A stretch of DNA of 42,005 nucleotides. Source: Acidobacteriota bacterium (GTDB lineage: Bacteria > Acidobacteriota > Terriglobia > Bryobacterales > Bryobacteraceae). Positions within the stretch are counted from its first letter, which is position 1, and each line of letters opens with the position of its first letter. The stretch lies in the NCBI GenBank assembly GCA_016178945.1, contig JACOSH010000422.1:1-42005 (forward strand), written 5' to 3'. The notes below the pieces were generated by a model, which saw only the letters and a list, made by a program, of their open reading frames with translations, did no database searches and had not been told where the DNA came from. This document shows, piece by piece, positions 16,989 through 24,487 of this stretch. The position numbers and the translations under genes were made by a program.

Positions 16989-18514
16989 CGCCAGTTCTCC
17001 CTGGGAACCAGCACCGGGAGATCGACGCGCACATTGGCGCCGGGCTCCACCACGGCTCGTACGGACTGCTCCTTGTGGTCGGCCCAAAACAAAGGATCGA
17101 GGTAATGATTCGAGGTCGCTTTCCGCATCGCGATCGCCAGGTATCGTCCCGGACCCACTGGATCCACCCGGTATTCTCCGTCCTTGCCCGCCGCTGCGAA
17201 CAGCTTCTGATCGGGCTCGATCTCTCCGTCCGCTCCGAGGCGTGTCAGGATGACCGTGGCTTGCGGAGCGGCCGTCCGCCCATATACCGTTCCGGACTGC
17301 GTGGTCAAGATGATACGCAGGCGGCTGACACCGTCCGGGATCAGAGTCTCGCTCATTTCCTTGCCGCCCAGGCGCAGCTCTTTCACGAAGCAGCCGGGCT
17401 TCAGTCCACTGGTGAACACGCGGTACCGAACCGGGGCAAGTTCCGCGAAACGGAACCGGCCCTGCGCGTCCGATCGCGCGACGGGAGGAGGACCCGCCAC
17501 CGGTTCCAGCGGATCGAGCCCAACCTGAGCGGGCGAGTGGCACGTCCCTCCCCCTTCTGTGGTCAGCTCACCTTCCAAAGGCACGCTTCCACTGAGCGCA
17601 ATCTCGACTTCCCCTCCACTGCCCGCACCGGCGTCGAGTTGTATTCTCCCGGAGCGCATCCCGGCGTCGTAGATCGACCACATCGTGGAGTAGCCGTGCA
17701 CCGGCCCCGCCGCCACTACCACGTACGAGCCGGATGGAACCCCTTCGAACCGGAACCTTCCATCCCGGCCCGCGTTCACCATTTGCAGCGGCGCGGCGTA
17801 TCCGCCCGCCGGGAATATGGAGACCGCGACTCCGCGATCCGCCCATTCCTCCGGCCGGCCGGTCACGCGACCCGTAATTGTTGCGCTCGAACTGCTCCAC
17901 ACCGCGAAATCGATCGATGCTCGCACCTCGCCGGCACGCAGGTTCACGGGTTCCGCCTTCGCCGGGTCGGTGACGCCGGGGAAGTAGACCGGCAAGAATG
18001 GCGGCCCGCCGGCGGGAGTCGCGGCGATCAGGTGGCGTCCGGGAGGCAGACCGAAGAGCCGGTACGATCCGCGGTCGTCTACGCCGGCGCCGTACGCGCT
18101 GGGGATCAATCGCACCCCATCCGGTCCCGCCCGGCGAAGCACGGAAACCACCCTTGCCTGACGCACGGGCCGCCCCGAGGCGTCGAGCACCTTCCCGGTG
18201 ATCACAGCGGCTCTTGTCAGCGGGAGTGTGACTCGAATCTCGGAGCCTGGTCGAACGCTGATTCTCGAGTGCACGAATGAGTTTTGCGGCAGGTCGAGGT
18301 AGGTGTCCTTGGCGGCGGCCAGGACATACGCGCCGCTGGGCGGGTTGTCAAACGTGAAATCGCCGTTCTCGTCCGACGATGTTTCGGCGACAACCTCGGC
18401 GCCGGGAGGCAAAGCCAGCCGCACTTCCGCGCCGGCGATCGGCTTGCCGGTTGCATCGTCGATCACGGTTCCGCGAACGGCGGCCGCAGCGAGCAGGCAG
18501 AGCAAGAACTGCAT
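16985..18514 (-). CDS. Secreted carboxypeptidase-regulatory-like domain protein (first of pair)
   Basis: 509 residues from ATG 18514, which follows AGAGGAG with a 9-nt spacer. A short signal (MQFLLCLLAAAAVRG) leads directly into carboxypeptidase-regulatory-like repeats: GTVIDDATGKPIAGAEVRLA with GDFTFDNPPSGAYVLAA, ITGKVLDASGRPVRQARVVS with GSYRLFGLPPGRHLIAA, TITGRVTGRPEEWADRGVAV with GRFRFEGVPSGSYVVVAA, and further weaker copies. It is homologous in plan to the next gene, to which it is coupled by a 4-bp overlap, suggesting an ancient duplication and a two-protein assembly. No catalytic residues are recognised. Function and partner are unknown. Confidence 0.82.
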   Translation of the reverse strand: MQFLLCLLAAAAVRGTVIDDATGKPIAGAEVRLALPPGAEVVAETSSDENGDFTFDNPPSGAYVLAAAKDTYLDLPQNSFVHSRISVRPGSEIRVTLPLTRAAVITGKVLDASGRPVRQARVVSVLRRAGPDGVRLIPSAYGAGVDDRGSYRLFGLPPGRHLIAATPAGGPPFLPVYFPGVTDPAKAEPVNLRAGEVRASIDFAVWSSSSATITGRVTGRPEEWADRGVAVSIFPAGGYAAPLQMVNAGRDGRFRFEGVPSGSYVVVAAGPVHGYSTMWSIYDAGMRSGRIQLDAGAGSGGEVEIALSGSVPLEGELTTEGGGTCHSPAQVGLDPLEPVAGPPPVARSDAQGRFRFAELAPVRYRVFTSGLKPGCFVKELRLGGKEMSETLIPDGVSRLRIILTTQSGTVYGRTAAPQATVILTRLGADGEIEPDQKLFAAAGKDGEYRVDPVGPGRYLAIAMRKATSNHYLDPLFWADHKEQSVRAVVEPGANVRVDLPVLVPRENWR

Positions 18515-18542
18515 GCGCGGGCGCTCCTCTGCGCCGGGTGCT

Positions 18543-19388
18543 CTAGCTTGCGGAGTTGGCCGGGATGCGCTTGAGGAGGTCGGCCAGCTCCTCGCGGTTC
18601 TCCGCCCCGATGGTGAAGCAGTCGACGAAATCCAGGGACAGAGCGAACTTCAGTGATTCGTCCACGCGGTTGCGCAGCGCGCCCTCGCCCAGAATCTTCA
18701 TGCCGATGATGCCCTTGCCGTTGGCCTTCATCTCCTTCAGCACCGGGATTACCGTGGCCGGATCGGCGTCCATCTTCTCGCCGGCGGGATTGATGCGGGC
18801 CAGGTCGACATGCACCCAGGGGGTCCGGGCGGCGGTCCGCAGCGCCTCGATCGAGTGGCAGGAGAGGCCGTGCGTGCGCACGATGCCTTTCTCGCGGGCC
18901 TCGGAGATCACCTCCATGGCGCCCTTGCGCTGTTCCGGCCAGTCCGCCTCCCGCACGGCGTGCAGCAGCAGGATATCGATGTAGTCGGCGCCCAGCTCCA
19001 GGCGGAAGCGGTCCAGGTCCTTGCGCATCTCGTCGGCGGTCTTGGAGCGCGTCTTGGTCATGATGGTGACCTTCTCGCGCGGGATGCGTTTCAGCGCTTC
19101 CTTCAGGTGCGGATGGCTGCCGTAGGCGTCGGCCGAGTCCCAGAAGGTGACGCCGTTGTCGAATCCGAAATGGTAGAGATCGGCGAGCCCCTGGAGTCCC
19201 AGCTTCCGCGTCTGGTTGGAGCTGCCCCGGCCTCCGATGGTGCCAGTGCCCATCGCCAGGCGCGAGAGTTTGACCCGATCCGGACCCAGCGTCACGACGT
19301 CGCTGGCGCGGTGCACCTTATTCGAGGCGAAAGCGCGAGCGGCCAGCGCGCTTCCCAGTCCTGTATGCAAGAACTCCCGGCGTCTCAT
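18543..19388 (-). CDS. Tat-exported aldo/keto reductase
   Basis: 281 residues from ATG 19388, chosen because GGAGG lies seven nucleotides upstream and because the product then starts with a twin-arginine signal, MRRREFLHTGLGSALAARAF. The aldo/keto reductase barrel follows: KLSRLAMGTGTIGG, catalytic Asp and Tyr in FWDSADAYGSHPHLKEAL, Lys in VTIMTKTR, His in DILLLHAVREADW, and the Ser-type segment GLSCHSIEALR. The C-terminus is short. Export of a folded NADPH-type enzyme is unusual but common for this acidobacterial group. The gene ends 28 bp before the carboxypeptidase-like pair and diverges from the apionate-lactonase-like gene; a shared sugar or lactone substrate is possible but not shown. 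Confidence 0.88.
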   Translation of the reverse strand: MRRREFLHTGLGSALAARAFASNKVHRASDVVTLGPDRVKLSRLAMGTGTIGGRGSSNQTRKLGLQGLADLYHFGFDNGVTFWDSADAYGSHPHLKEALKRIPREKVTIMTKTRSKTADEMRKDLDRFRLELGADYIDILLLHAVREADWPEQRKGAMEVISEAREKGIVRTHGLSCHSIEALRTAARTPWVHVDLARINPAGEKMDADPATVIPVLKEMKANGKGIIGMKILGEGALRNRVDESLKFALSLDFVDCFTIGAENREELADLLKRIPANSAS

Positions 19389-19477
19389 CGGCATACCTCC
19401 CTGGAAGCAAGATACCACAGGCGGCGCGAGCGCGTGCGCACTGGCGCGGCGGGCGCGGTCTGTGTTAGAAACGATGG

Positions 19478-21490
19478 GTGCCTGGAAAAGAACCTTCGTT
19501 TCCAGCGGCTTTGACACGCCGCGAGGCGCTGGCGCTCGCGGCGGGGTTGGCCGCGGCCGGCCCGGCGGCTTCTCAGCCGCGGCCTCCCGCGAAGACGACG
19601 CTCTACTACGGCGCCGATACGGCGCTGCCCGAGCCTCTAGTGCTGCGCGCTGGCCCGCTGTCGATGTTGTTTGAGCCCCACACCGGGTACCTGCGCTACA
19701 TCCGGCTGGGCGAGCGCGAGCTGGTCCGCGCCGTCTACTCGGCGGTGCGCGACCGGGACTGGGACACCATTCAGCCGCGGATTCACAATCTTAAGCTGGA
19801 ATCGACCGAGGCCGGGTTCGAGCTGCGATTTGACGCCGAATGCAAGCGCCGGGAGATCGACTTCTTCTGGTCCGGCGCGATCTCCGGAGCCGCGGACGGA
19901 ACGGTCCGCTTTGCGATGAGCGGCAAGGCGCGGTCGACCTTCTGGCGCAACCGGATCGGTTTCTGCGTCCTGCATCCGATCCGCGAATACGCGGGCCGGC
20001 CCTGCCTGGTCGAGACCACCGGCGGCGCGCGGACACCTGGGGTCTTTCCGCGGTCGATTTCGCCGCATCAGCCCTTCTTCGATCTGCGGGCCATCTCGGA
20101 CGATTTCGCGGAGGTCCGGTTCGAGGGCGAGGTCTTCGAAATGGAAGACCAGCGCAACTGGACTGACGCGTCCTACAAGACCTATTGCACGCCCCTGCGC
20201 ATTCCCTATCCGGTCGAAGTGAAGGCCGGCGCCGCGATCACGCAGGCCGTGACCGTGCGCTTGAAGGCTGGAATACCGGCCGCGCGTTCGGCCGAGTCCC
20301 CGGTGGTGACGGTTCAGGTAGGCGCGGCCGCGGCGGGGCCTGTCCCGCGCCTCGGTTTGGGCATGGGGCAGCCGCTGACGCCCCCGGATGTCCAGCGTCT
20401 GCGCGCGCTCAAGCTGAGCCACCTGCGAGTCGACCTGAGGCCGGGGACTGCCGGCTTCGCGCCGGCGCTGCGCCGGGCGGCGGCCGAGTCCAAGGCCCTC
20501 GGGATTCCGCTGGAAGCCGCGCTGTTCCTGAGCGACGCCCCGGAAAGCGAGCTGAAGGCGCTGGTCCAGGAATTGGCCGCGGTGAAGCCGGCCGTGGCGG
20601 TGTGGCTGGTCCACCGCGCCGATGCGAAACCGCTCAGCGCGGCCTGGCTCCAGACAGTCCGGCGATCGCTGGGACCGGGGACGCCCATCGCCGCGGGCGC
20701 CGACACGTCGTTCGTCGAGGTGAATCGCGCGCGTCCGCCGGTGGAAGCCATCGACCGGCTGTGCTATTCGATCAACCCCCAAGTCCACGCCATCGACATC
20801 GCGACCCTGGCGGAAAACCTGGAGGCCCAGCGGGACACGGTCTTGAGCGCCAGGCAATTTGCGGGCGGGCGCCCGATCATGATCTCTCCGGTGACGCTCA
20901 AGCTTCGCTACAACCCCAACGCCACGCAGCCGCCGAAGGAACCTGCGCCGGACGAGCTGCCGGCCAACGTCGACGTGCGCCAGGCGTCGTTGTTCGGGGC
21001 GGGCTGGACCGTGGGCAGCTTGAAGTACCTGGCCGAGAGCGGAGTCCACAGCGCGACCTATTATGAGACCACCGGCTGGCGCGGCGTGATGGAGACGGCC
21101 ACGGGCTCGCCGCCGGCGGCGCGGTTTCCCTCGATTCCCGGCGCGGTGTTCCCGCTCTACCACGTGCTGGCCGACGTGGGCGAGTTCGGCGGAGAGAGCG
21201 TCTGGCCGTCCGCGTCGTCCGCCCCGTTGCAGGTGGAGAGCCTGGCGCTGCGCAGCGGAAACCGCTGGCGGATCCTGCTGGCCAATCTCAGCGCGCGCCC
21301 CCAGATCGTCAGGGTAACCGGCGCGGAACTGGGCGGGAGCGCGCGCGTGAAGCGGCTGGACGAATCCAGCGCCGATGCCGCCATGCGCCAACCGGAGCGT
21401 TTCCGCGCGGAGACCGGGCTGTTGATGGAGACGGGCAAGGGAGGATTGGAGCTGTTCCTGCTGCCCTACGCAGTGTTGCGCGTGGGGTAG
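19478..21490 (+). CDS. D-apionate lactonase-like protein, exported
   Basis: 670 residues from GTG 19478. A twin-arginine-like signal (LTRREALALAAGLAAAGPAA) comes first. The body resembles the D-apionate lactonase (ApnL) family as I know it: RYIRLGERELVRAVYSAVRD, RNRIGFCVLHP and especially FEMEDQRNWTDASYKTYCTP, followed by a C-terminal half that looks like a TIM-barrel plus beta-sandwich. ApnL hydrolyses D-apiono-lactone in degradation of apiose, a plant cell-wall sugar; known ones are cytoplasmic, so a signal peptide is a departure. There is no Shine-Dalgarno; TTAGAA lies seven nucleotides before the GTG. It diverges from the aldo/keto reductase across 89 bp. Family membership is fairly sure, the substrate is not. 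Confidence 0.75.
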   Translation: MPGKEPSFPAALTRREALALAAGLAAAGPAASQPRPPAKTTLYYGADTALPEPLVLRAGPLSMLFEPHTGYLRYIRLGERELVRAVYSAVRDRDWDTIQPRIHNLKLESTEAGFELRFDAECKRREIDFFWSGAISGAADGTVRFAMSGKARSTFWRNRIGFCVLHPIREYAGRPCLVETTGGARTPGVFPRSISPHQPFFDLRAISDDFAEVRFEGEVFEMEDQRNWTDASYKTYCTPLRIPYPVEVKAGAAITQAVTVRLKAGIPAARSAESPVVTVQVGAAAAGPVPRLGLGMGQPLTPPDVQRLRALKLSHLRVDLRPGTAGFAPALRRAAAESKALGIPLEAALFLSDAPESELKALVQELAAVKPAVAVWLVHRADAKPLSAAWLQTVRRSLGPGTPIAAGADTSFVEVNRARPPVEAIDRLCYSINPQVHAIDIATLAENLEAQRDTVLSARQFAGGRPIMISPVTLKLRYNPNATQPPKEPAPDELPANVDVRQASLFGAGWTVGSLKYLAESGVHSATYYETTGWRGVMETATGSPPAARFPSIPGAVFPLYHVLADVGEFGGESVWPSASSAPLQVESLALRSGNRWRILLANLSARPQIVRVTGAELGGSARVKRLDESSADAAMRQPERFRAETGLLMETGKGGLELFLLPYAVLRVG

Positions 21491-21505
21491 GCGGCCCCCG
21501 TGCGC

Positions 21506-21511
21506 GATAAT
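21506..21511 (+). promoter_or_regulatory. -10-like element for the gene at 21517
   Basis: GATAAT sits five nucleotides before the ATG at 21517 in a 26-bp gap. No -35 is recognisable; CGAGG between them could act as a weak Shine-Dalgarno on a read-through transcript. Confidence 0.35.
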
Positions 21512-21516
21512 CGAGG

Positions 21517-23076
21517 ATGATGAGCCGCACCAGACTGGTGATCCTGCTTGGCGGCGCCCTCGCCTGGGCCGACAGCCGCTGGGTCGAGTTCCGCTCCGAC
21601 GGCTTCCAGCTTTTCACCAACGCCTCGAGCCGGCAGGCCCGCGACACGCTGGTGACGCTCGAACAGTTCCGTCACGCGCTGAGCAAGACGCTGGCGCGGC
21701 CGGAAATCAAGACCGGCGGCGCGCAGGTGCTGCTGTTCCGCACGGCCGCCGAGGCGCGCCCGCACGCGACCGGGAGCGCCATCCAACCGGGACGCGAGCG
21801 CGTTACCCTGGTGCTGGCCGCCGACACCCCTCTGGGCCCCCGGTTCTTCCGCGAGTACGCGAGCTGGCTGATCGAGTCCAACACGGATCGCATGCCCCCG
21901 TCGATCGAGCGCGGCCTTCTGGCGTTGTTCAGCACGCTGGAAGTGAAGGCCACGCGCATCACGCTGGGCCATCCGCCCCCCGCTCCGGATCGCGACCAGG
22001 ATTGGGCGCGCGTCCACATGTTCGCCGTGGACGCGGACTACTACGGCAAGCTCCCGGTGATGCTCAATAATCTGCAAAAGGGGATCGAGGAAGAGCCCGC
22101 CTATCGCAACGCCTTCGGCAAGACCCGCCCGGAAGTGGACCGTCGAGCCGCCCAGTATCTGGCGGCGGGAGGTTTTCTCACGGTGCCTGTGTCCGGGCGG
22201 CCTATCGATCCGGAGCGCGACTACCCGGAGCGGTCCGTCGAGCCGGACTTCCTCCAGAAAACGCTGGCCGGCCTGGCGAGGGAGCGGGCGCTCGCCGCCG
22301 AGTACGAATCCCTGCTGGCCTCGGCTCAGCGCGAGCCGGACGGCGGCCAGGCCATCGCCGCGCTCAAGAAGGCCGCCGAGCTCCAGCCCAAGCGGGCCGC
22401 CCCGCGGCTGCTGCTGGCCCGCCGCGAACTGGACATGCCCAAGCGGATCGAGCTTCTGAAGAGCGCTGTCTCGCTCGATCGCCGCGACGCCGCCGCCTGG
22501 CAGGCCCTGGCCGAGGCCTACCAGACCGCGCACCAATACGCGGACGCCGCCAAGGCCTGGCTAGCCGCCGAGCAGGCCGCGACGAGCGACGCCCAGCGGG
22601 CCCAGCTCAGGACGGCGCGCCTCGATATCGAGCGCCAGCGGCTGGATTTCGAAGAGGCCGAGCGGCGCCGCATCGCCGAGGAAAAGGAGCGCGAATTGCG
22701 CAAGCTGAAGGAGGCCGCCGTGGCCGAGCTGCGCGCCCTGGAAGCGCGCGTGAACAAGGACCAGCCGCCCGCCTCGCCGGGGGAGAAGCCCGTGCCCTGG
22801 TGGGACGGTCCCAATCCGGAGGGCAAGCTGCGCGGCCTGCTCAAGCAGGTCGACTGCCTGGGACGGCAGGCGCGCCTGCTTATCGAAAGCGAAGACGGCA
22901 AGGTCACCACCCGGCTGCTCATCCGCGACCCGGGCAAGATCGCGATCATGGGCGCCCAAGAGCAGACGCTGGGCTGCGGCAAGCAGAAGCCGCGCCGCAT
23001 CGTGGTCGAGTATTTTCCCAAGCCGGACTCCAAGCTGGCCACCGCCGGTGACGTGGCCACGATCGAGTTCCCGTGA
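21517..23076 (+). CDS. Exported protein with TPR-like and coiled-coil regions
   Basis: 519 residues with an N-terminal signal (MMSRTRLVILLGGALAWA). Residues 20-260 resemble the peptidase-like front of acidobacterial TPR proteins (WVEFRSDGFQLFTNASSRQA, FFREYASWLIES), but no HExxH zinc motif is present. Residues about 270-365 look like TPR helices (AIAALKKAAELQPKRAAPRL, AAWQALAEAYQTAHQYADAA), 370-415 form a charged coiled coil (RRRIAEEKERELRKLKEAAV), and the last 90 residues form a small conserved-looking domain (LKQVDCLGRQARLLIESEDG). Function is unknown; probably a periplasmic scaffold. The MFS gene overlaps its stop by four bases (GTGA), so the two are co-translated. Confidence 0.75.
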   Translation: MMSRTRLVILLGGALAWADSRWVEFRSDGFQLFTNASSRQARDTLVTLEQFRHALSKTLARPEIKTGGAQVLLFRTAAEARPHATGSAIQPGRERVTLVLAADTPLGPRFFREYASWLIESNTDRMPPSIERGLLALFSTLEVKATRITLGHPPPAPDRDQDWARVHMFAVDADYYGKLPVMLNNLQKGIEEEPAYRNAFGKTRPEVDRRAAQYLAAGGFLTVPVSGRPIDPERDYPERSVEPDFLQKTLAGLARERALAAEYESLLASAQREPDGGQAIAALKKAAELQPKRAAPRLLLARRELDMPKRIELLKSAVSLDRRDAAAWQALAEAYQTAHQYADAAKAWLAAEQAATSDAQRAQLRTARLDIERQRLDFEEAERRRIAEEKERELRKLKEAAVAELRALEARVNKDQPPASPGEKPVPWWDGPNPEGKLRGLLKQVDCLGRQARLLIESEDGKVTTRLLIRDPGKIAIMGAQEQTLGCGKQKPRRIVVEYFPKPDSKLATAGDVATIEFP

Positions 23077-24242
23077 ACCGCTGGCTGCTGCTCGGCATCT
23101 TTCTGTTGTCCAGCACAATCAACTATCTCGACCGCCAGGTGCTGGCCGGCGTCGCGCCCATGGTGCGCGAGGAGTTTCGCCTCACCATGACCGAATACGG
23201 AGCGCTAAGCACGGCCTTCGCGATCGCCTACGGCGCGGGCGCGCCTCTGGCGGGCCTGCTGATCGACCGTCTCGGCCTGACCCGCGGCATCTCCCTGGTC
23301 ATCGCGCTATGGTCGGGGGCGGGCATCCTGACGGGGCTGGGCAGCGGGCTGCCCGCGCTGGTGGCCGCGCGCGCTCTGCTCGGCGCGGCGCAGGCCGGCG
23401 GTATTCCCGCCGCTGGCAAGGCCATCGGGATCCTGCTGCAGCCGCGCGAGCGCGCACTGGGCGCCAGCTTCAACCAAGGTTTCGTCAGCCTGGGCATGAT
23501 CCTGGCGCCGCCGCTAGGGGCCTTCATCGCGCTGCGGTGGAGCTGGCGAATGGCCTTCATCGCCACTGGGGCCGCGGGACTGCTGTGGATTCCCCTGTGG
23601 CGTTGGTTCGCGCCGAAGGACGAGCCGGCCCCCGCCGACGCGCGCCTGGCCGGAGCGCGCGATCTGCTGGCGGACCGCCGGTTGTGGGTCATGGTGGCCG
23701 CCAACGCTTTCAACATGGTGCTGTTTTCCTTTTGGAGCAATTGGCCCGTGCTCTACCTGAAGGACGCCGCCGGCGCCACGGTGCAGCGCGCGGCCTGGCT
23801 GGCCGGACTGCCGCCCTTGTTTTCCACGCTGGGCGCGGTCACGGGCGGCTGGCTGGCGCTGCGGCTGATTGGCGACGGCGCGGACGTCATTCCCGGACGA
23901 CTGCGCGTCTGCCTGGCCGGGGCCCTGGGAGCGCTTTCGACCGCCGCCATCCCCTGGATGCCCAGCCCGGAGTGGGCCGCGGCCGGAATGTCGCTCAGCT
24001 TCTTCGCCGTCATGATGGGCACGGTGAACATCTATTCCCTGCCCATCGACGTCTTCGGCGCCCAGAACGCTGCTTTTGGCGTCGCCATGCTGACGGCAGC
24101 CTACGGCGCTATGCAAGCGCTCTCCTCGCCCCTGATCGGCAAGGTGATCGACTTGTACGGCTACACACCCGTCTGCATTGGCGCTTCCCTCACCCCACTG
24201 ACGGCCTACGCGATTCTGAAATGGATGGGACCGCGCGCGTGA
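23073..24242 (+). CDS. MFS transporter, ExuT/anion-cation symporter type
   Basis: 389 residues from GTG 23073, which overlaps the preceding TGA. About twelve membrane segments. The N-terminal STINYLDRQVLAGVAPMVR and the loop GLLIDRLGLTRGISLVIALW are typical of the anion:cation symporter family (ExuT hexuronate, GudP glucarate, DgoT galactonate), which import sugar acids with protons. The nearby apionate-lactonase-like gene makes an aldonate or lactone plausible as substrate, but no residue fixes this. It is slightly shorter than the usual 420-450 because the central loop is brief. The N-terminal piece of the next glycosyltransferase starts inside its TGA (GTGA). Confidence 0.85.
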   Translation: MNRWLLLGIFLLSSTINYLDRQVLAGVAPMVREEFRLTMTEYGALSTAFAIAYGAGAPLAGLLIDRLGLTRGISLVIALWSGAGILTGLGSGLPALVAARALLGAAQAGGIPAAGKAIGILLQPRERALGASFNQGFVSLGMILAPPLGAFIALRWSWRMAFIATGAAGLLWIPLWRWFAPKDEPAPADARLAGARDLLADRRLWVMVAANAFNMVLFSFWSNWPVLYLKDAAGATVQRAAWLAGLPPLFSTLGAVTGGWLALRLIGDGADVIPGRLRVCLAGALGALSTAAIPWMPSPEWAAAGMSLSFFAVMMGTVNIYSLPIDVFGAQNAAFGVAMLTAAYGAMQALSSPLIGKVIDLYGYTPVCIGASLTPLTAYAILKWMGPRA

Positions 24243-24436
24243 GCCGGATTCGCGAGTATCTGAAGCTGGCCGGCAAAGGCGACCGGAAGGTCATCGCGGT
24301 CTTCGCCGTTTCGCCAGCCGCGGCCGATCGCGTTGCGCGGCACGTGCGCGCGCCGGGAATTCCATTGTGGTTTTTCACCTGCCGCCAGCCGGACGACAAG
24401 ACCGCCGCGCTCTACGATCGCGTCGTGGTGGGCTAA
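24239..24436 (+). CDS. N-terminal piece of a glycosyltransferase cut off by in-frame TAA
   Basis: A 65-codon reading frame from GTG 24239 (4-bp overlap with the MFS stop) to TAA 24434-24436. It aligns with the N-termini of the proteins encoded at 9400 and 26403: VIAVFAVSPAAADRVARHVR matches IKVAFLSGSDDLNSELIRRM and AVVVSFWTGEDALARRMVEE in pattern and position. After the TAA the same frame continues without a good start codon and the alignment also continues. So this is most likely the first part of one gene (24239-26413) interrupted by a nonsense codon, either a recent mutation, a read-through site or an assembly error. As a stand-alone 65-residue protein it would lack the end of its own domain. 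Confidence 0.6.
   Translation: MSRIREYLKLAGKGDRKVIAVFAVSPAAADRVARHVRAPGIPLWFFTCRQPDDKTAALYDRVVVG
24434..24436 (+). other. In-frame TAA inside the shared N-terminal domain
   Basis: Codons read GTG GTG GGC TAA GAT TCG CTC. The paralogue at 26403 reads LPPGPDLYLRL here, where this gene reads VVVG-stop-DSLALWL, so the stop replaces one residue in an otherwise continuous alignment. Confidence 0.7.
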
Positions 24437-24487
24437 GATTCGCTCGCCCTATGGCTCGAAGCCCAGAAGCTGCTCTGGCCGCACTGG

